This document shows, in pieces, positions 47,402-61,800 of a stretch of DNA of 64,000 nucleotides (position 1 is its first letter; the number at the start of each line of letters is the position of its first letter). Both the position numbers and the translations under genes were made by a program. This DNA comes from Stratiolaelaps scimitus (taxonomy: Eukaryota > Arthropoda > Arachnida > Mesostigmata > Laelapidae), in contig JABWDB010000003.1 in NCBI GenBank assembly GCA_019614645.1, positions 17,197,001 through 17,261,000 on the forward strand, given 5' to 3'. A model generated the notes under the pieces. The model was not told the origin of the DNA, did not search any database, and saw nothing but the letters and a program-made list of their open reading frames with translations.

Positions 47402-47456
47402 CGTATCATAGAGTACCGTGGACGTTAAATATTGGTTGAGAGTAAGCCTGAAAACC
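47402..47456 (+). mobile_element. 55-bp mini-retroposon with 15-bp target-site duplication
   Basis: Contains TACCGTGGACGTTAAAT, then GGTTGAGAGTAAGCC and TGAAAACC. It is flanked by the perfect direct repeat TAGATATGATACCAC at 47387-47401 and 47457-47471. Inserted about 200 bp after the VKOR stop codon. Confidence 0.75.
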
Positions 47457-47479
47457 TAGATATGATACCACTGTTCGGT

Positions 47480-49150
47480 AATAACTGATGACAGCAACAA
47501 CGCGCAGCAGCTTAAAATCTAGCTGCTGGCTGGGATCCTGTTGATCTTATTGAATTGTTATATACGTGTTATACGATGTATTTATGGCCATTTTAAAGGT
47601 TCATTTCTGGGCACAACTGTATAATGATATTATGTACAAAATGGTATTTTTAACAAACTGATGTACACTTTATTGAGACACGATTTACAGACGATAGGTT
47701 ATATTTGCATTCTGGCTATATTTGCTATATATGACAACAACCAAAGCACTTACCTGCTCTTATTAATATTAAATCTGTCATTGTCCATATTATGACTCAC
47801 GAGCAGAGGGTTCAGCGCTTCGTTTGAAACGAATTTGAGCACCGACCCCTGATAGTGATTGCGCCAAGAAACAAGAACAGTGGTTGGTTGCTGGCTCTAC
47901 AAGCAGCTATTTCGTAGGCAAGTAAAAAATACAAAACAGATAAATATTCTGATGTTGACTATTAATCGAAGCTCGTCGTACAGCCACGTGTCATAGTTTT
48001 GACATACGCAGGTACAACTGAACGTCAGCAGCCAGAAGGAAACGTTGTTTTTTAACAATCTAAAATTTGCATATTCTGCAATTCATTTGATTCTATGATA
48101 ATGTTATAATTTTGCAATCTCTCCTCGTTTATTAAAATGTCTCACATGCATGTGTGTTTATTTTATAAACGCGTATTTGTAAAATACATCACATGCATAT
48201 ACATTTATATATAAATAAATAAATATATATACCATTATTTTATGAAAACGTTTTTTGTTGGTATACTATTTTTTTAATACGATGTTTCTGTTGTTGTACC
48301 TTTTTCGTTTAACCTGAACTTGAACATTGCAAAATTACGGTTCTCTCAATATGCTTGTGTTTTAGTTTAGACTTGTGAACGGTACCGTGGGCGTTAAGTG
48401 TAGGCTGTGAGTCAGCCTGGAAAATTAACTTCGTAGTGAGCGTCCGGTGCAGAAGATATTTTGAAATATTCAAGTTATCGACGTGTTTCAGAAGAACTCG
48501 AGTCCAAGTTAGGTATTGAAGCTTCCCATTGACGTTTGTTTGAAACGATCTCTCATCCTAGCAAAGATTGGCTGCACCCTGTGGTACGTGCCAAAAGAGA
48601 AATACACGTCTTTAGGGGGCGGTGACGCGGTAATGCGTCTACTACTGAAGGACACGTGCCGGGTGAACTTGCGTCTCCTACGCTGCCATCAGGAGACTTT
48701 CCAGGAAAAAATGAAAACAATCAGGAAATAAACGAAATAGGTGATACACGCAGCCTGGCCTTGATTCTTCACTACGTAGGTACATCAATCAAAGACAATA
48801 GATATTAATCTATAAAGGAAAGACTAAATAGATACTTATTGTCATGACTCCCGGTCTCACCATTCGCTTTTCAAAGCAGAGAACACCCTTCGAAAGTATA
48901 CCTATTTCACACGTTAATTACCCGGACGCCCTCTCCACCAGAGACAGTAGATTTGTTACCAGAAAATTATCTTATATTATAATTCCCTGGTAACAACTCT
49001 ACTGTCATATATCCGGAAATATCACCGGACTGTTGAACTCGCGAAGGTTTTAGAAAAGTTGTTTCTCTGCTAATTTCATAATAAATCGCTGTCAATTAAA
49101 ATAGAGAATAAATAGTTCCGAAGTTACGGGATGCACCGATATGGCGCTGT
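47480..49150. other. Spacer between VKOR and actin
   Basis: Holds one mini-retroposon copy (48383). A 71-codon open frame at 48.5-48.7 kb is not recognised. Confidence 0.4.
48383..48425 (+). mobile_element. Mini-retroposon copy (no clear target duplication)
   Basis: TACCGTGGGCGTTAAGTG, then GGCTGTGAGTCAGCC and TGGAAAATT: the same module as the tail of the SINE at 32.1 kb. Confidence 0.65.
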
Positions 49151-49156
49151 AACATT

Positions 49157-49162
49157 TTTATT
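49157..49162 (-). terminator. Possible poly(A) signal of first actin gene
   Basis: AATAAA on the minus strand about 310 nt after the stop. The area is T-rich, so a chance match is possible. Confidence 0.35.
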
Positions 49163-49469
49163 TTTTACATCTCGCCCGTGGCTACAGTCGTCGGTTAAAC
49201 GCGTGGCCTTGCTCGTTATTCGTTGCTCCAGGGATGTATTTAGCTGGACAGGAAGATTAGGAAGGAAACCACCAGCGAGTATACAACGTGACATTGGTAT
49301 ACGCTGTGTTGGATGTTGATTGTCGGCTCTCTTGTCGTCGGCCGTTGTGTGATATTGCTCATGCAGTTGACGTCAAGCAACCGTTGGAATGCGGGAGGCG
49401 AACTCCACTTGCGAACATGTACGATGGCGAAAACAACAAAATAGTACCAGAATAGCTTCGGCGAACCGT

Positions 49470-50648
<1,179 letters not shown>

Positions 50649-50689
50649 TCAACGGCGGCAGAGTAACCTGGCCAAAGTGAGAGATGGTC

Positions 50690-50695
50690 TTTATA
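50690..50695 (-). promoter_or_regulatory. TATA box of first actin gene
   Basis: TATAAA on the minus strand in the context GCGGTATAAAGACC. An initiator-like TTACTC lies 31 nt downstream (A at 50664), which gives a 5' leader of about 64 nt without an intron. A one-mismatch CArG element (CCCAAAATGG, 50773-50782) lies about 110 bp upstream of that start. Confidence 0.7.
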
Positions 50696-51279
50696 CCGCG
50701 CGGTCCACGCCCTCTGGCGAGCACTGCCCTTTCATCTCTCGTGCAAAGCGCCACTGCCAGCAAAGAGGACTACCCAAAATGGCACTCTTCCTAGGGTCCG
50801 ACACACTGTCGCTTCACGAACCCGGCTGTTTACCTCTTTAGAACGAGCCTACACACCCTTGCTGTTCTAGCTTGACTGACGCTCTAGACCCTCGTGCGAT
50901 ACGCAAGCTTGGTCTGAGGTTGTTCATCTAATCGGCAAGCTGGTATATACCGACCGCACATCATCAACAGACACAAAGACTTAACTCTTTACGACACGAA
51001 CGCAAATTAAACCACAGAAATGCCTAAAATTCAGTCTATAGTTAGCTTATTTTATATTCCATTGTCCATAAAATCTACACGTAATATTTAGTAGAAGCAC
51101 CAATAATAACCGAGGATTTCCCTGGTGGATCAGTCATCCAAACTAAACAACAAAGTTCTTCCGCTTCGTTTTCCGATGACTAGATTACTCTCCGTCTCCG
51201 GGAAAAGCTGAGTGAATGAACCAAATCGTCCACCTTTCCATAACGAGAAACAACCCTCACTTGTTGTTGTGTTTATCTA

Positions 51280-51328
51280 AACTTTTTCGGGCTGACTCTC
51301 AGCCAACATTTAACGTCCACGGTACCGC
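51280..51328 (-). mobile_element. 49-bp mini-retroposon with 15-bp target-site duplication
   Basis: On the minus strand: GGTACCGTGGACGTTAAAT, hairpin GGCTGAGAGTCAGCC, then CGAAAAAG. It is flanked by the perfect direct repeat TGTTGTGTTTATCTA at 51265-51279 and 51329-51343. Confidence 0.75.
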
Positions 51329-51507
51329 TGTTGTGTTTATCTAGATCAAAATAACGACATCGCATAAATGGATTATTGTTCGACAGAAAGATGTCGGGAG
51401 AAAAATCCACACCTTACTGAGGCCATGGCGTAACAATGTATCACGATGAAGTACTCTATCGTCGCCACTCTAAGCTTTCACGAGGAAAGGAGAGATCCTG
51501 CACGCTT

Positions 51508-51580
51508 GTAAACCTCGCATTCATATATATATACATACTGTTTTTTCGAGTATGTATCTATGCATGAATGCGAGGTTTAC
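51508..51580. ncRNA. Pre-miRNA-like hairpin between the actin genes
   Basis: Two 32-nt arms (51508-51539 and 51549-51580) pair with 29 Watson-Crick pairs, one G-U and two mismatches around a 9-nt loop. The outer 17 bp (GTAAACCTCGCATTCAT) are perfect. Stem length, single-base mismatches and loop size fit an animal pri-miRNA. The inner stem is AT-rich and either strand could be transcribed. A small palindromic transposon remnant is the alternative. I do not recognise a known miRNA seed. Confidence 0.4.
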
Positions 51581-51599
51581 CACATATATAGAGATATAC

Positions 51600-53900
51600 A
51601 CATATATATATAATCCATTTTTTAATCGAGAACTTAAGCATTGTAAAATTGCAGTTCCGGAAATAAACCGCAAATGTTATACTGTTATATATATATATTA
51701 TAGAGAGAGAGAGAGAGAGTGCGTATACCGGGGCATATATATGAATACCAGTACACGGTTTTCTTAACGTCTATTATCTTCTGTTGTCTGGTAGCTTTAA
51801 TGAACTGTGGACTCGAGGCATAGTTTCGTAGAACCTAGCAAAGGCTGAGGGTTATTTTCAAAACATAGATTAGAGGGTGACTCAAAATCATGACATATCT
51901 AAATGGTGGTCTCCGTCACCCCAAAATCTCTCTTTCTCACTAGTGTTGTTATATAAGTACCGTGTTGTTTCTGATCATCGTGTCGTCGTTGATGTTCATC
52001 GTTAATCTAGACAGTCCCGGTAGCTAAACCCGTCACGGACAAATCGCCGAACCCAACGATTGGGCCAATTGTGGGCGGTCATTTTATCAATGAATATGCT
52101 ATGCTCCTTTATGCGAGTTGTAGGTAAGCAGTACTTCTGCATGGACATAACAGTAGGAAGCATAAAGCTTAGAGTGAAGAATCAACATTGAAAATTCAGA
52201 AGCCACCACCTGCACTACCCAACTCTGGTCGCAGTGGAAGCCTCTAGTGGACGTCCGACGACAACGGTCCAATGAATCAGTTTCAATTTCGTCGATCGAC
52301 AGAGTTTATTGGTGCAGTCGTTCGCTAGCACAAACTCCGGTCCACGACAAAGAGACACAGAGCAGCTCAGTGCCATTAAACAGGTGATATGTCAAATAAT
52401 ATTGACAAGTTGAGGTTGATTTAAATATCATTTTTTTAATTGTCTATTCAGCATCTCGCATACTCCGTAGGTGTAGGGATCCGAACATCTTCAGATCATT
52501 GGCAACCTGTTAAAGAAGACAGTTTTCTTCAGATGATTATCCCGCGTCGCGAACCTCATCGAGAATACGTCTATAATATAATAATAAACAACATGGATAA
52601 TTCTTCTGTCCTGATCTCTATTTTTAGGTACTAAATTATTTGTCCATTGTTTCCGGTTTTCTTTTCTTTCGTTATCTTTCAAATATAAATTACAACGCCT
52701 GAATAATTTTAATAATAATAATACAGAAGCCTGTTGAGATTTAGCGCATCGAGGACTATTGTATGGGTAGTATGGCAAGGGAGGGTACGCTGATTGTGCC
52801 AATTGCGCGTGCTTGCCGCTGTGACCACCCGTCTCTGGAGGACTAGGTTAGGTCCATGGTGGCCTTATGCGCCTTGAATACTGTCTTTGATAGGGTGGCA
52901 GTATACAACAAACGTATGGGGGAGGGAAGCCTAAGCATGCAAGGTTTTCCGATTGAGTCGAGATTAGCGACCTCAGTCGAGACAGCGTCTGTTGTCAATC
53001 AAACTCGAACATAGCAATCGGCGCGAAATGTATACGTTTTGGACATTCCCGTTGGAAGTGATTTACGTATTGTTAAACATGTATCTACGATCTGAGAGCA
53101 GTTTTGATTAGGCATTAGCATACTTATTTTAGTATGTATAGAAGAGAGGAAGAGAGAGCAGTTCCGTCAAATGTGGGTGGCCTTGTGACAGTTCTTCAAT
53201 TTTCCGGAAGTATGACCGAAGACGCCACGCCTAACGATACAATAAAGGGAACTATTCATTTGTATATAGTTCATCTTCGACTTTCTAATTAGGCGCGCCT
53301 ACTCTTTTATACTGTTCATGAAGACATTGAGACTTCTAGGTTTCTCTGATATCGCTCCATCGTCTCATTTCCGATACTGAACTGGCCTTGTTGAAAGTGG
53401 ACACAAACGTCGCTTGGACTTTCTACTATATATAGCCGATTGTCGCCATATTTATTTTCCTAAGGCGAGTGTCGTAACTATTGTGAACGCTATAGGATTG
53501 CGTGATGATCAGAACTCCCTCTAACTGAATGCACTTACTTCATCGGATTTATCATATTGCACCAGCGCTGTAGGGGGTGTCATTGTAATTAATAACAATA
53601 ATTCACGTTTGACTATGGTTCTTAGGAACGCAGGACGATGCACGTCAAAGATGATCTTTTTTACATAAGCCGCCACCTGGAAAGGCGAATCTGGATCAGT
53701 CACGAACGAGGATGACACTGACACAAATTTGTATCTATTGCACGGATACCCAGGTGGAAATATAAATATCCACTAAAAGTGATTTGGAGTCAATGGTGGA
53801 ATTTTCCCATAGTTACCGCATGGATTTCAGATTTACCTACATTACTTGATGTCTAAGCAGTCACATACCTAGACAAAGATTACAGTCAGTTTGTTAGTCG
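51600..53900. other. Actin intergenic spacer, no gene seen
   Basis: Microsatellite (TA)n(GA)n near 51.68-51.72 kb; otherwise short unsupported open frames. Confidence 0.4.
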
Positions 53901-53910
53901 AAAATAGAGA

Positions 53911-53916
53911 TTTATT
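53911..53916 (-). terminator. Poly(A) signal of second actin gene
   Basis: AATAAA on the minus strand, about 55 nt beyond the stop codon. Confidence 0.6.
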
Positions 53917-53969
53917 TGCATTGTCGCACTATATATATACACAGTACTGCGAAACGTAGTTCAATTGCT

Positions 53970-55109
<1,140 letters not shown>

Positions 55110-55246
55110 TTAGCTGTGACGTTCTTGGACGTCGGTACACCACAGACAGCTGTATTCCTCGGATGCCAGGCCAAAACTGACACTCAGCGATCCCTGCCGC
55201 TGAAGACGTGTAGAAAGAAATGTGAGAGGCCACGCATGCGCACATG

Positions 55247-55252
55247 AATATA
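55247..55252 (-). promoter_or_regulatory. TATA-like element of second actin gene
   Basis: TATATT on the minus strand, with TCACAT (A at 55223) 29 nt downstream as a plausible initiator. The leader would be about 120 nt. Weaker than the TATAAA of the other copy. Confidence 0.45.
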
Positions 55253-55291
55253 AGACTGGATGATCCAAGCTGGGCGAGCGTCCCAGTATCT

Positions 55292-55301
55292 CCATATATG
55301 G
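55292..55301. promoter_or_regulatory. Perfect CArG box (SRF site) upstream of second actin
   Basis: CCATATATGG, an exact palindromic match to the serum response factor consensus CC(A/T)6GG, inside a longer palindrome CTCCATATATGGAG. It sits about 70 bp upstream of the inferred start site, the position used in many actin promoters. Confidence 0.65.
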
Positions 55302-55526
55302 AGATGTAAGTTTAGAGGTAGAGTTCATGGTCGTTCTGTCTCTCTGGGTGCGCCCTCTCGTTCTGATCTGCTTGTCTGGCCGAGATGTTTGTAGTAGGTA
55401 GGTTTCATAGCGCACACCACACTGGGAGCGTGCATGACTAGTAGTTGGTGGCAGTGCCTTGCTGTCTTCTGCCTGGAAGTAGACTATTCCAGACGAAGAA
55501 GGCAGGGAAGCGAAACGAGAGAAAAG

Positions 55527-55551
55527 GGAGAGAGAGAGAGAGAGAGAGAGA
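55527..55551. repeat. (AG)n microsatellite
   Basis: About twelve AG units, 0.4 kb upstream of the second actin gene. Confidence 0.9.
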
Positions 55552-55699
55552 TCGAGTGAGCCACAAAGTCGTTCTGTTAGCGCACATCATGTTAAGGCAG
55601 GAGGACACGGGGGTCTCCACTCTAAGGAGTCCCATCGACCATTCGTGCGGCATTCACCCGAACGAATGAGGCCACCCATTCACGTGCATGTGTAAATAG

Positions 55700-56780
55700 A
55701 ACGAACTAGCAGAGAGACCCTTATAGCATAAATAGGGAGGAAACAATGATACAACTTTCATCCACTCGACGGCGGTTGATATGGCGACATGATGCCTCGA
55801 TTAAAAGCACGCAGCTATCACGCGGTCTACCCGAAATGTTCATTCGAGCTGGTATGGGCTTGATGGTATTCCATAACGTCGACGCTGAATGTCCACACGT
55901 GAATTCACACCCTCGGACTGATACGTTTATTGCCGTGATCGATTTGAACGTTCATTTGTTCATTGTTCCGTGATCATTAAGGCGTTGAGGCCTATTCCTA
56001 TTGGGCCCAAGGGAAATGACAGAAAAGTTTTTTAGTAAAAGTTCTCTGTGATTTCTCCTTGGGCCAAGTCATCGTATAATCTTATCAGCATGATAGTACT
56101 GATCTATTCTCAACGATTTGCATTTGGTGTATAAATTAAAGCGAATTAAAGCAAATTAACCTTTATATAAAGTTTAGGCATGGCAACGTTCTCGGACAGG
56201 GATAATGGTAAATGTTGATCATGTTCGACGTGCTTTCAGATATGTATAGGTATGTATAGGTGTTGTCTAGAAACGCGTTATTTATGTTTGATATTTCGAA
56301 TGTATAGCTCAAGGAACTGTCTCTGGAAAGTGACACATTCATCTGGTGGTCTGAATTCCTATCTAAAAGGCCCATAACCATTGATTCGACGAATACCCTA
56401 CCTCCATCAGCTCATTACACCGAAATTTATAAATGTCTATTAAGCGACTAATCCTGGTATGGTTGCACTTCGCAAGGCTATATGACTGTCTCTGCCAGGC
56501 ATAGTTATTGGCCAGCAGCTACCCATGATAGGTATCGTCGAAATATTGGTCATCGCATCGCTCGGGTGGCCAGCGCCAGCCGACTGATCCGGTTGTCTTA
56601 TGTAACTTCAAAGCGATATTTTACATTTCTATATTGCTCTCGAATAGGGCCAGGGTCCCCCATTAGCACAGCCCTTCATTGACGTACACTAGCTTTCCAC
56701 GATGTCTGAGAACCGTGACATAGTTTCGCGTTTTGTCCTTTTTCAAAAAAAAAAACGTATGCATTTTACATCCAACCTTC
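55700..56780. other. No recognised gene
   Basis: Short open frames only; no motif or convincing splice pair seen. Confidence 0.35.
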
Positions 56781-58800
56781 TCTCTTCGTGTTGCAACGTT
56801 TCAGTATAGGGCGGCACCTACGATGCGTCGATCATGATCGCCGTCGCCGCCGCGGCCGCTGCTGTTGCCGTCAATGCTGTATGGATATATTTGCCGCATT
56901 ACTCAAAATTGAATCATTCTATGCGCGGGCAGACGTTGCTGAGCGGACGGTGCTTGGCATCTGGGTATCAGCCACCTACTTTGCATTCCAGTTCGATTTT
57001 GCCCCGGTTTCCTTTCCATTTCCACCATATCGTCATTCTCTAGGCTCTCGCTTTGCGATCCGCTGGCCACGCCACGCTGCTCTGCGATGCTCTGCCGACC
57101 CAAAAGCAACTCGGTGCCGTAGAAGGTCCGTGCAAGTAGCGGCCTACACCACTACGGGGTTCGGTCTAGCGCCTGGCCAGCGCTTTGTGACTGCTATAGG
57201 CAAGGGTAACTAATAGCCGCCGCCGCCGCGCGCGCGCCAGACGCCGGACTAGCACAAACAGACCCCGGTTGGCACTAAGGAAGGCACTGGACGGCGGGCA
57301 CGCGTGGTGTGCAAATTCCACAGAATTGAGAGCAGATTCCGGTGGGTAGCGAAAGGGAGTCAACAGTGGGACGGGCCATAGCAAGAGATCTCTGGCGGCG
57401 GCAGCGGCGGCGTTCGGTAGCATCACCGTGTGCCGCTGGTGTGGTCAGGGTAGTACTGGTGAGCCATCCATATCTATTATCCCTTGCTGCTACTGCTGGT
57501 GCCCGATGATGACCAGTCGTTGGACAGCGGTCGACGACGTGGCTAGATGGTGCAGCTAAACATCGCAGACGTCCTATGCGCGGTGCTGTCGGCGGGGTTG
57601 GCCAAAGGCCGTAAGATCTACAGCAGTAGACAGTAGCCTTCACCGATAGCCCTCTAGGCTTGGGCTTCTCTCGGCCTCAACAGTCAATGGTCCCTGCTGA
57701 CGGGCAGAGCCGTGCAGGACGCGTTTAGAGGGGGAGGGGTTCTCTCTGGCAGTTAAGGCGGCACGGCCGCCTGCACATGCATTCGTCGACCAGTAGAACA
57801 CGAGTATAGGACAACGAGAAGCAGACAGAGAGAGAGAGAGAGAAATATAGGGGCAAGGTATGAGACTCGAGTTAAGCAGGATACGAAGAAGAGCTCGAAG
57901 CCGCCACGATTTGCACCGCGATTCGCTGCGGCTACTGCTGCTTCCAAAAGAAGTCGAAGAACCTAGGAGGAAGGACATGAAGAAGGCGCCACTGGGACAC
58001 CACGTCGTCTCACCAGCCACCGCCGTTGGAGATTCTTAAACGAATCTACATCAGCAGCTGCAGCGGCGGCAGCAGCGGCGCTGGTGGCCGGAACAGCAGC
58101 CAATACGGGCCTGTTGGTTGTGGCGGAGGGTCGTGAAGCACACGCGCATCCTAGCGAAAAAGGAGAAACGTATAGAGACAGAGCAATACACATCGAGAGT
58201 GTGTGTATGAAAGTAAGCACGCAAGTGAGAGTAAGAGAGAGAGAGAAAGTTCCTATAGCCAGCTACCTAGAAGTTGTTGGGCTGCTTGTCGCTAACGGAT
58301 GTCGGAAAGGCTGACATGAAATGCTTTCCAAACCAAGCGCTGAGTCTGGTCTAGGCCCGGCCAAGTGCTCCCTTCCCTGGCGAAACCTCCCGCATTGACC
58401 TGCCGGGTAGGCTTGCCACCAGAAATAGAATGAGGATAAAGAGAGAAATAATAGTAATATAGAAAGTCCTAAGGAAGGAAAACTCGCGCGGCGGGACCCC
58501 ATACGCCCAAGAAGATTGCTTGTCTCTTTCGAGTGCTGAACCGAGTAGTGAGGCCTCGTTCACACCAGATCAGACCCAACCCGCTGAGTAGGATTGCTTT
58601 GTGAGTTGGCCTGTCTGATGGCGCACGGGGTTGTCCCACGCGTGAGCACTGAGAGTTGAGTGTGCTCTTCTGCTGCTGTTGCCTGGTGATGGTGGTGGTG
58701 CTGCCGTTAGCACGGTTCCAACGAGAGCAATCTCGTCGGTAAGGAGAGATGGAAGCTAGCTCGTTGGCCAAGGCTGTCCCAGCCGACTCAGCCTTTCGGA
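56780..58800. other. GC-rich, repeat-rich block, promoter- or leader-like
   Basis: CCG/GCC and GCA/GCG runs (56.84-56.87, 57.22-57.24, 57.4, 58.05-58.08 kb), CpG-dense, with (AG)n at 57.83 kb. Frames are long on both strands but compositionally biased. ATGAAA|GTAAGC at 58.21 kb (plus) is a donor-like site. Probably the 5' region of a gene not otherwise visible. Confidence 0.35.
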
Positions 58801-61800
58801 CTCGCTACCATCGTCGGGCGTCAAAACATTGCCATATATGTACATTATATCATATTGGGTATGGTTGAAGATGCATCTCTAACCAATCAGTCAAAGAGTG
58901 CTGGTAAAGTTGATTACACCGGGAGCGACCGATCGACCGGACGCAGCGATACACCTGAAATATATCCACAAAATGAACATAGCTACTTTAGAAACGGGTC
59001 CGCGCCTTCGTAGCATTGACTATTATGATCGTGCGCAGCGCATCAAGTAAATTGTATACTAAAAGAAAATCCCTCTGTGGTAACCCCGAACATGATTCTA
59101 TTATATATTCATATTATCTGATAACACAAGATTGGAACTTGAAGTCAATGTTTACCTCCATCAGAACTAGCCTATTAATGGACGCCGTTAGTTGTACATC
59201 GTTAGTTCCAAACTACACCAGAAAAGTGGCAGGCTTCTTCTTCACGAAGGCAAGTGAATAATGGCGAAATGATAAACTCGCTTGCAGAAGCCTACCTGCT
59301 TTGTCGCTTATAGGCTTCGGTTCGACGGGCGGCACTTCCTGCTTGTCGAGCCAGTCTTGCAATGTGGAATAAGGCTACCGTTGATGTCACTGTGGTGTTG
59401 TCAAGCGATACTCTTCGTCTGCGCCTGCGGTGTGAGGGTAATACTTGCTTGCGATCATCGGCCACTTGATGGTTCGCACAAGTTCGTTTGAAATGCCGAC
59501 AGCTCTAGAACGCTTGTTAAAGGTTTCCTTGCTATGTACATCTATGTCGAGTGTATTGCCGGTGATATCCAGAGCTTTGGCCGACATCATACGGCTATGC
59601 TGGGCATGGAAGAAAGGCCTGAACCTTTCCGGCTGCACGGTGGGTCGATGATTTGTGGGTAACGGAGCCGAGCTGTTCGTGTAGAACCTTATCATAATTA
59701 TGCTTTGCATAATTCGTCCATCAGGCACTTAGTTTCTGAGCAAATCATTCCGTACTCATCATTATTATGACTTTATGTGCCATACGAATGACTACTACGT
59801 GTGCGCATGCACTCATTATGGCAACCGTATTTGATGCGAACGTCTATCGCCGATATAAACCTTCTGTTAACTTACTATAGTTACATAGCTTGTTGCGGTG
59901 GAACCAGCTGTCGACGTATGACGCCGTGGGAGGGGTGAGATGAGCCAAATGGGGTTATAGCTTGTGTCTCGCTTCAGCCAACTATTCTGTCTGGGCCAAC
60001 TATTTGGCTACATTTGTCAGCATTGCTCAGACTCAAATGTCGGCTGGCGTCTCAGTCTAGCCGCTTGCAACAAAGCGACAACAAACGCGGGCAAAAGGAC
60101 ACCGATCAGGTCCCGTTTTGGCATTCGAGGCTCGTTGTCAGAGATCACCGTTTGGGCAATGATGGTGACAACGGGGTCTGTTAGGGCTGTCTTTAGGCTC
60201 GACGTTGCCGCGGAAGCCTACTGGTTCAACCGAGACAACTGCATCGAGCAAAGAGAGACTTGCACTCGCGCATATATCAAAGAGCTTGAAGGTTTAGCTA
60301 AGATTGCATAGAATTTCATTACTGTTGGTGAAAATTAAAGTAAATCATTATAATAATAATAATACAAACAATAAATATCCGATGAAAATCGTGACAAAAT
60401 AACTGACTACTGCATTCCTAGCTGCCCGTTAAGGCCTCGTTGCTTTTTAGGAATAAAGTTGAGCTGGTATCAAAGCAACGTGTTAGTTGGCCTAGCTCTC
60501 TGAGGCAGACAACTCGAAGCGAGGTGGCCCGTTGCTCACGAAGCCCGTGCACGCCATCAGACGGTGGTCTGTCACTCGCTTCTAGCCGCCCCCGCTGGCG
60601 ACAAAAGTGAAGCATACCATGATGACATCGTTGGTGACATCGCTCGAGTGGGGACCCGCCTAAGCTTGGTTAGGTGGAGGACCTTACCTTTACAGGTATT
60701 GCAGGCCGAGGCACTGGTAGAGTTCATTGATGCCAAACGCGAAAAAAGGGGTGCTCCATTTAGTTATAACAACTAAGAAAAATCCTCGTCTGCAGCGTAG
60801 GCTCTACTCCCTATGCTGGTCCATATGGTGCTAGGTGTCCGGGTGAAGTCAGTCGTTTGTTGGGTCAGATATTTTGACAGGAGTCTCTTCCTCGTAATAA
60901 TTACCAAATTCACCCCCGGATAGAAACCATTTATAAACAAAACCGTATTCCTATATTAACGCGTTGTTGACAGCCGTCATACTAGTTTTCGTGGCACATC
61001 TGCATATAGATTCATATTATAAGCACACATTGTCGTCTTGCCGTTTCGTGGGAACTGTACTCTTGCTTTCCGATAACGTAAACCAGCAACCAACCCGACT
61101 CGAAAGCCTCGAGTCATGCCGAATTGTCGACTTCAAAACGGCTGTATTATTAATATATGTCCCACGATGACAGTTCCTGTGCAGGCGTTAGGTATAGGAA
61201 ACATAATATAAATGCGCTTATGCGTCTCATGATGCGCTTTCCAAATCATGCAACACATGAGAGATCATTGTTACTTGTCCTTTTCTCGGTTTAAGGCCCT
61301 TATCACCTTTAGTGGTCAAAGCCAGCGGTTCCAACTTGAGTCCATGCATAGCGCGTTTCGCATATGTACGCTCCACAGCTCTACGGCCTATGATCATCGG
61401 AAGAAAAGGGCTTTGGTTCCAGAGGGTTGGTGTTCTTCACCTGTTTGTTTATCGCTTCTATTATATCAAAGCATTTTTCGTATGCTGTCCATTGATCCAA
61501 CGTCTATGACCTCCATCATACTGTCCATTGATCGCAAGGTGCCGAAACGACCGAAAAGGTCAAAGTCAAGTATAATAGCTAATGGAGGCTACACCACACT
61601 GACCCCGTAGGAAACGACCCCACTCGAACCATTTGATTAACCTGCACGCGTGTTTTACCCTGACGTGTTTTAGCCAGTCAGATCTGAGACAGTCAACGAT
61701 TTTTCTTCCACGTCCCATTTTGCTTGCACAGCGTGTCTATGATGACCATTGAAATGAACGTAACGTGTAATAGAGTGATAAGTGTTCCAACGACCTACCC

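Noticed and set aside
51265..51343. Reading the region as two unrelated GTTTATCTA repeats
   Set aside because: The 15-bp repeats lie exactly at both ends of the mini-retroposon, as at 47.4 kb, so a target-site duplication explains them better.
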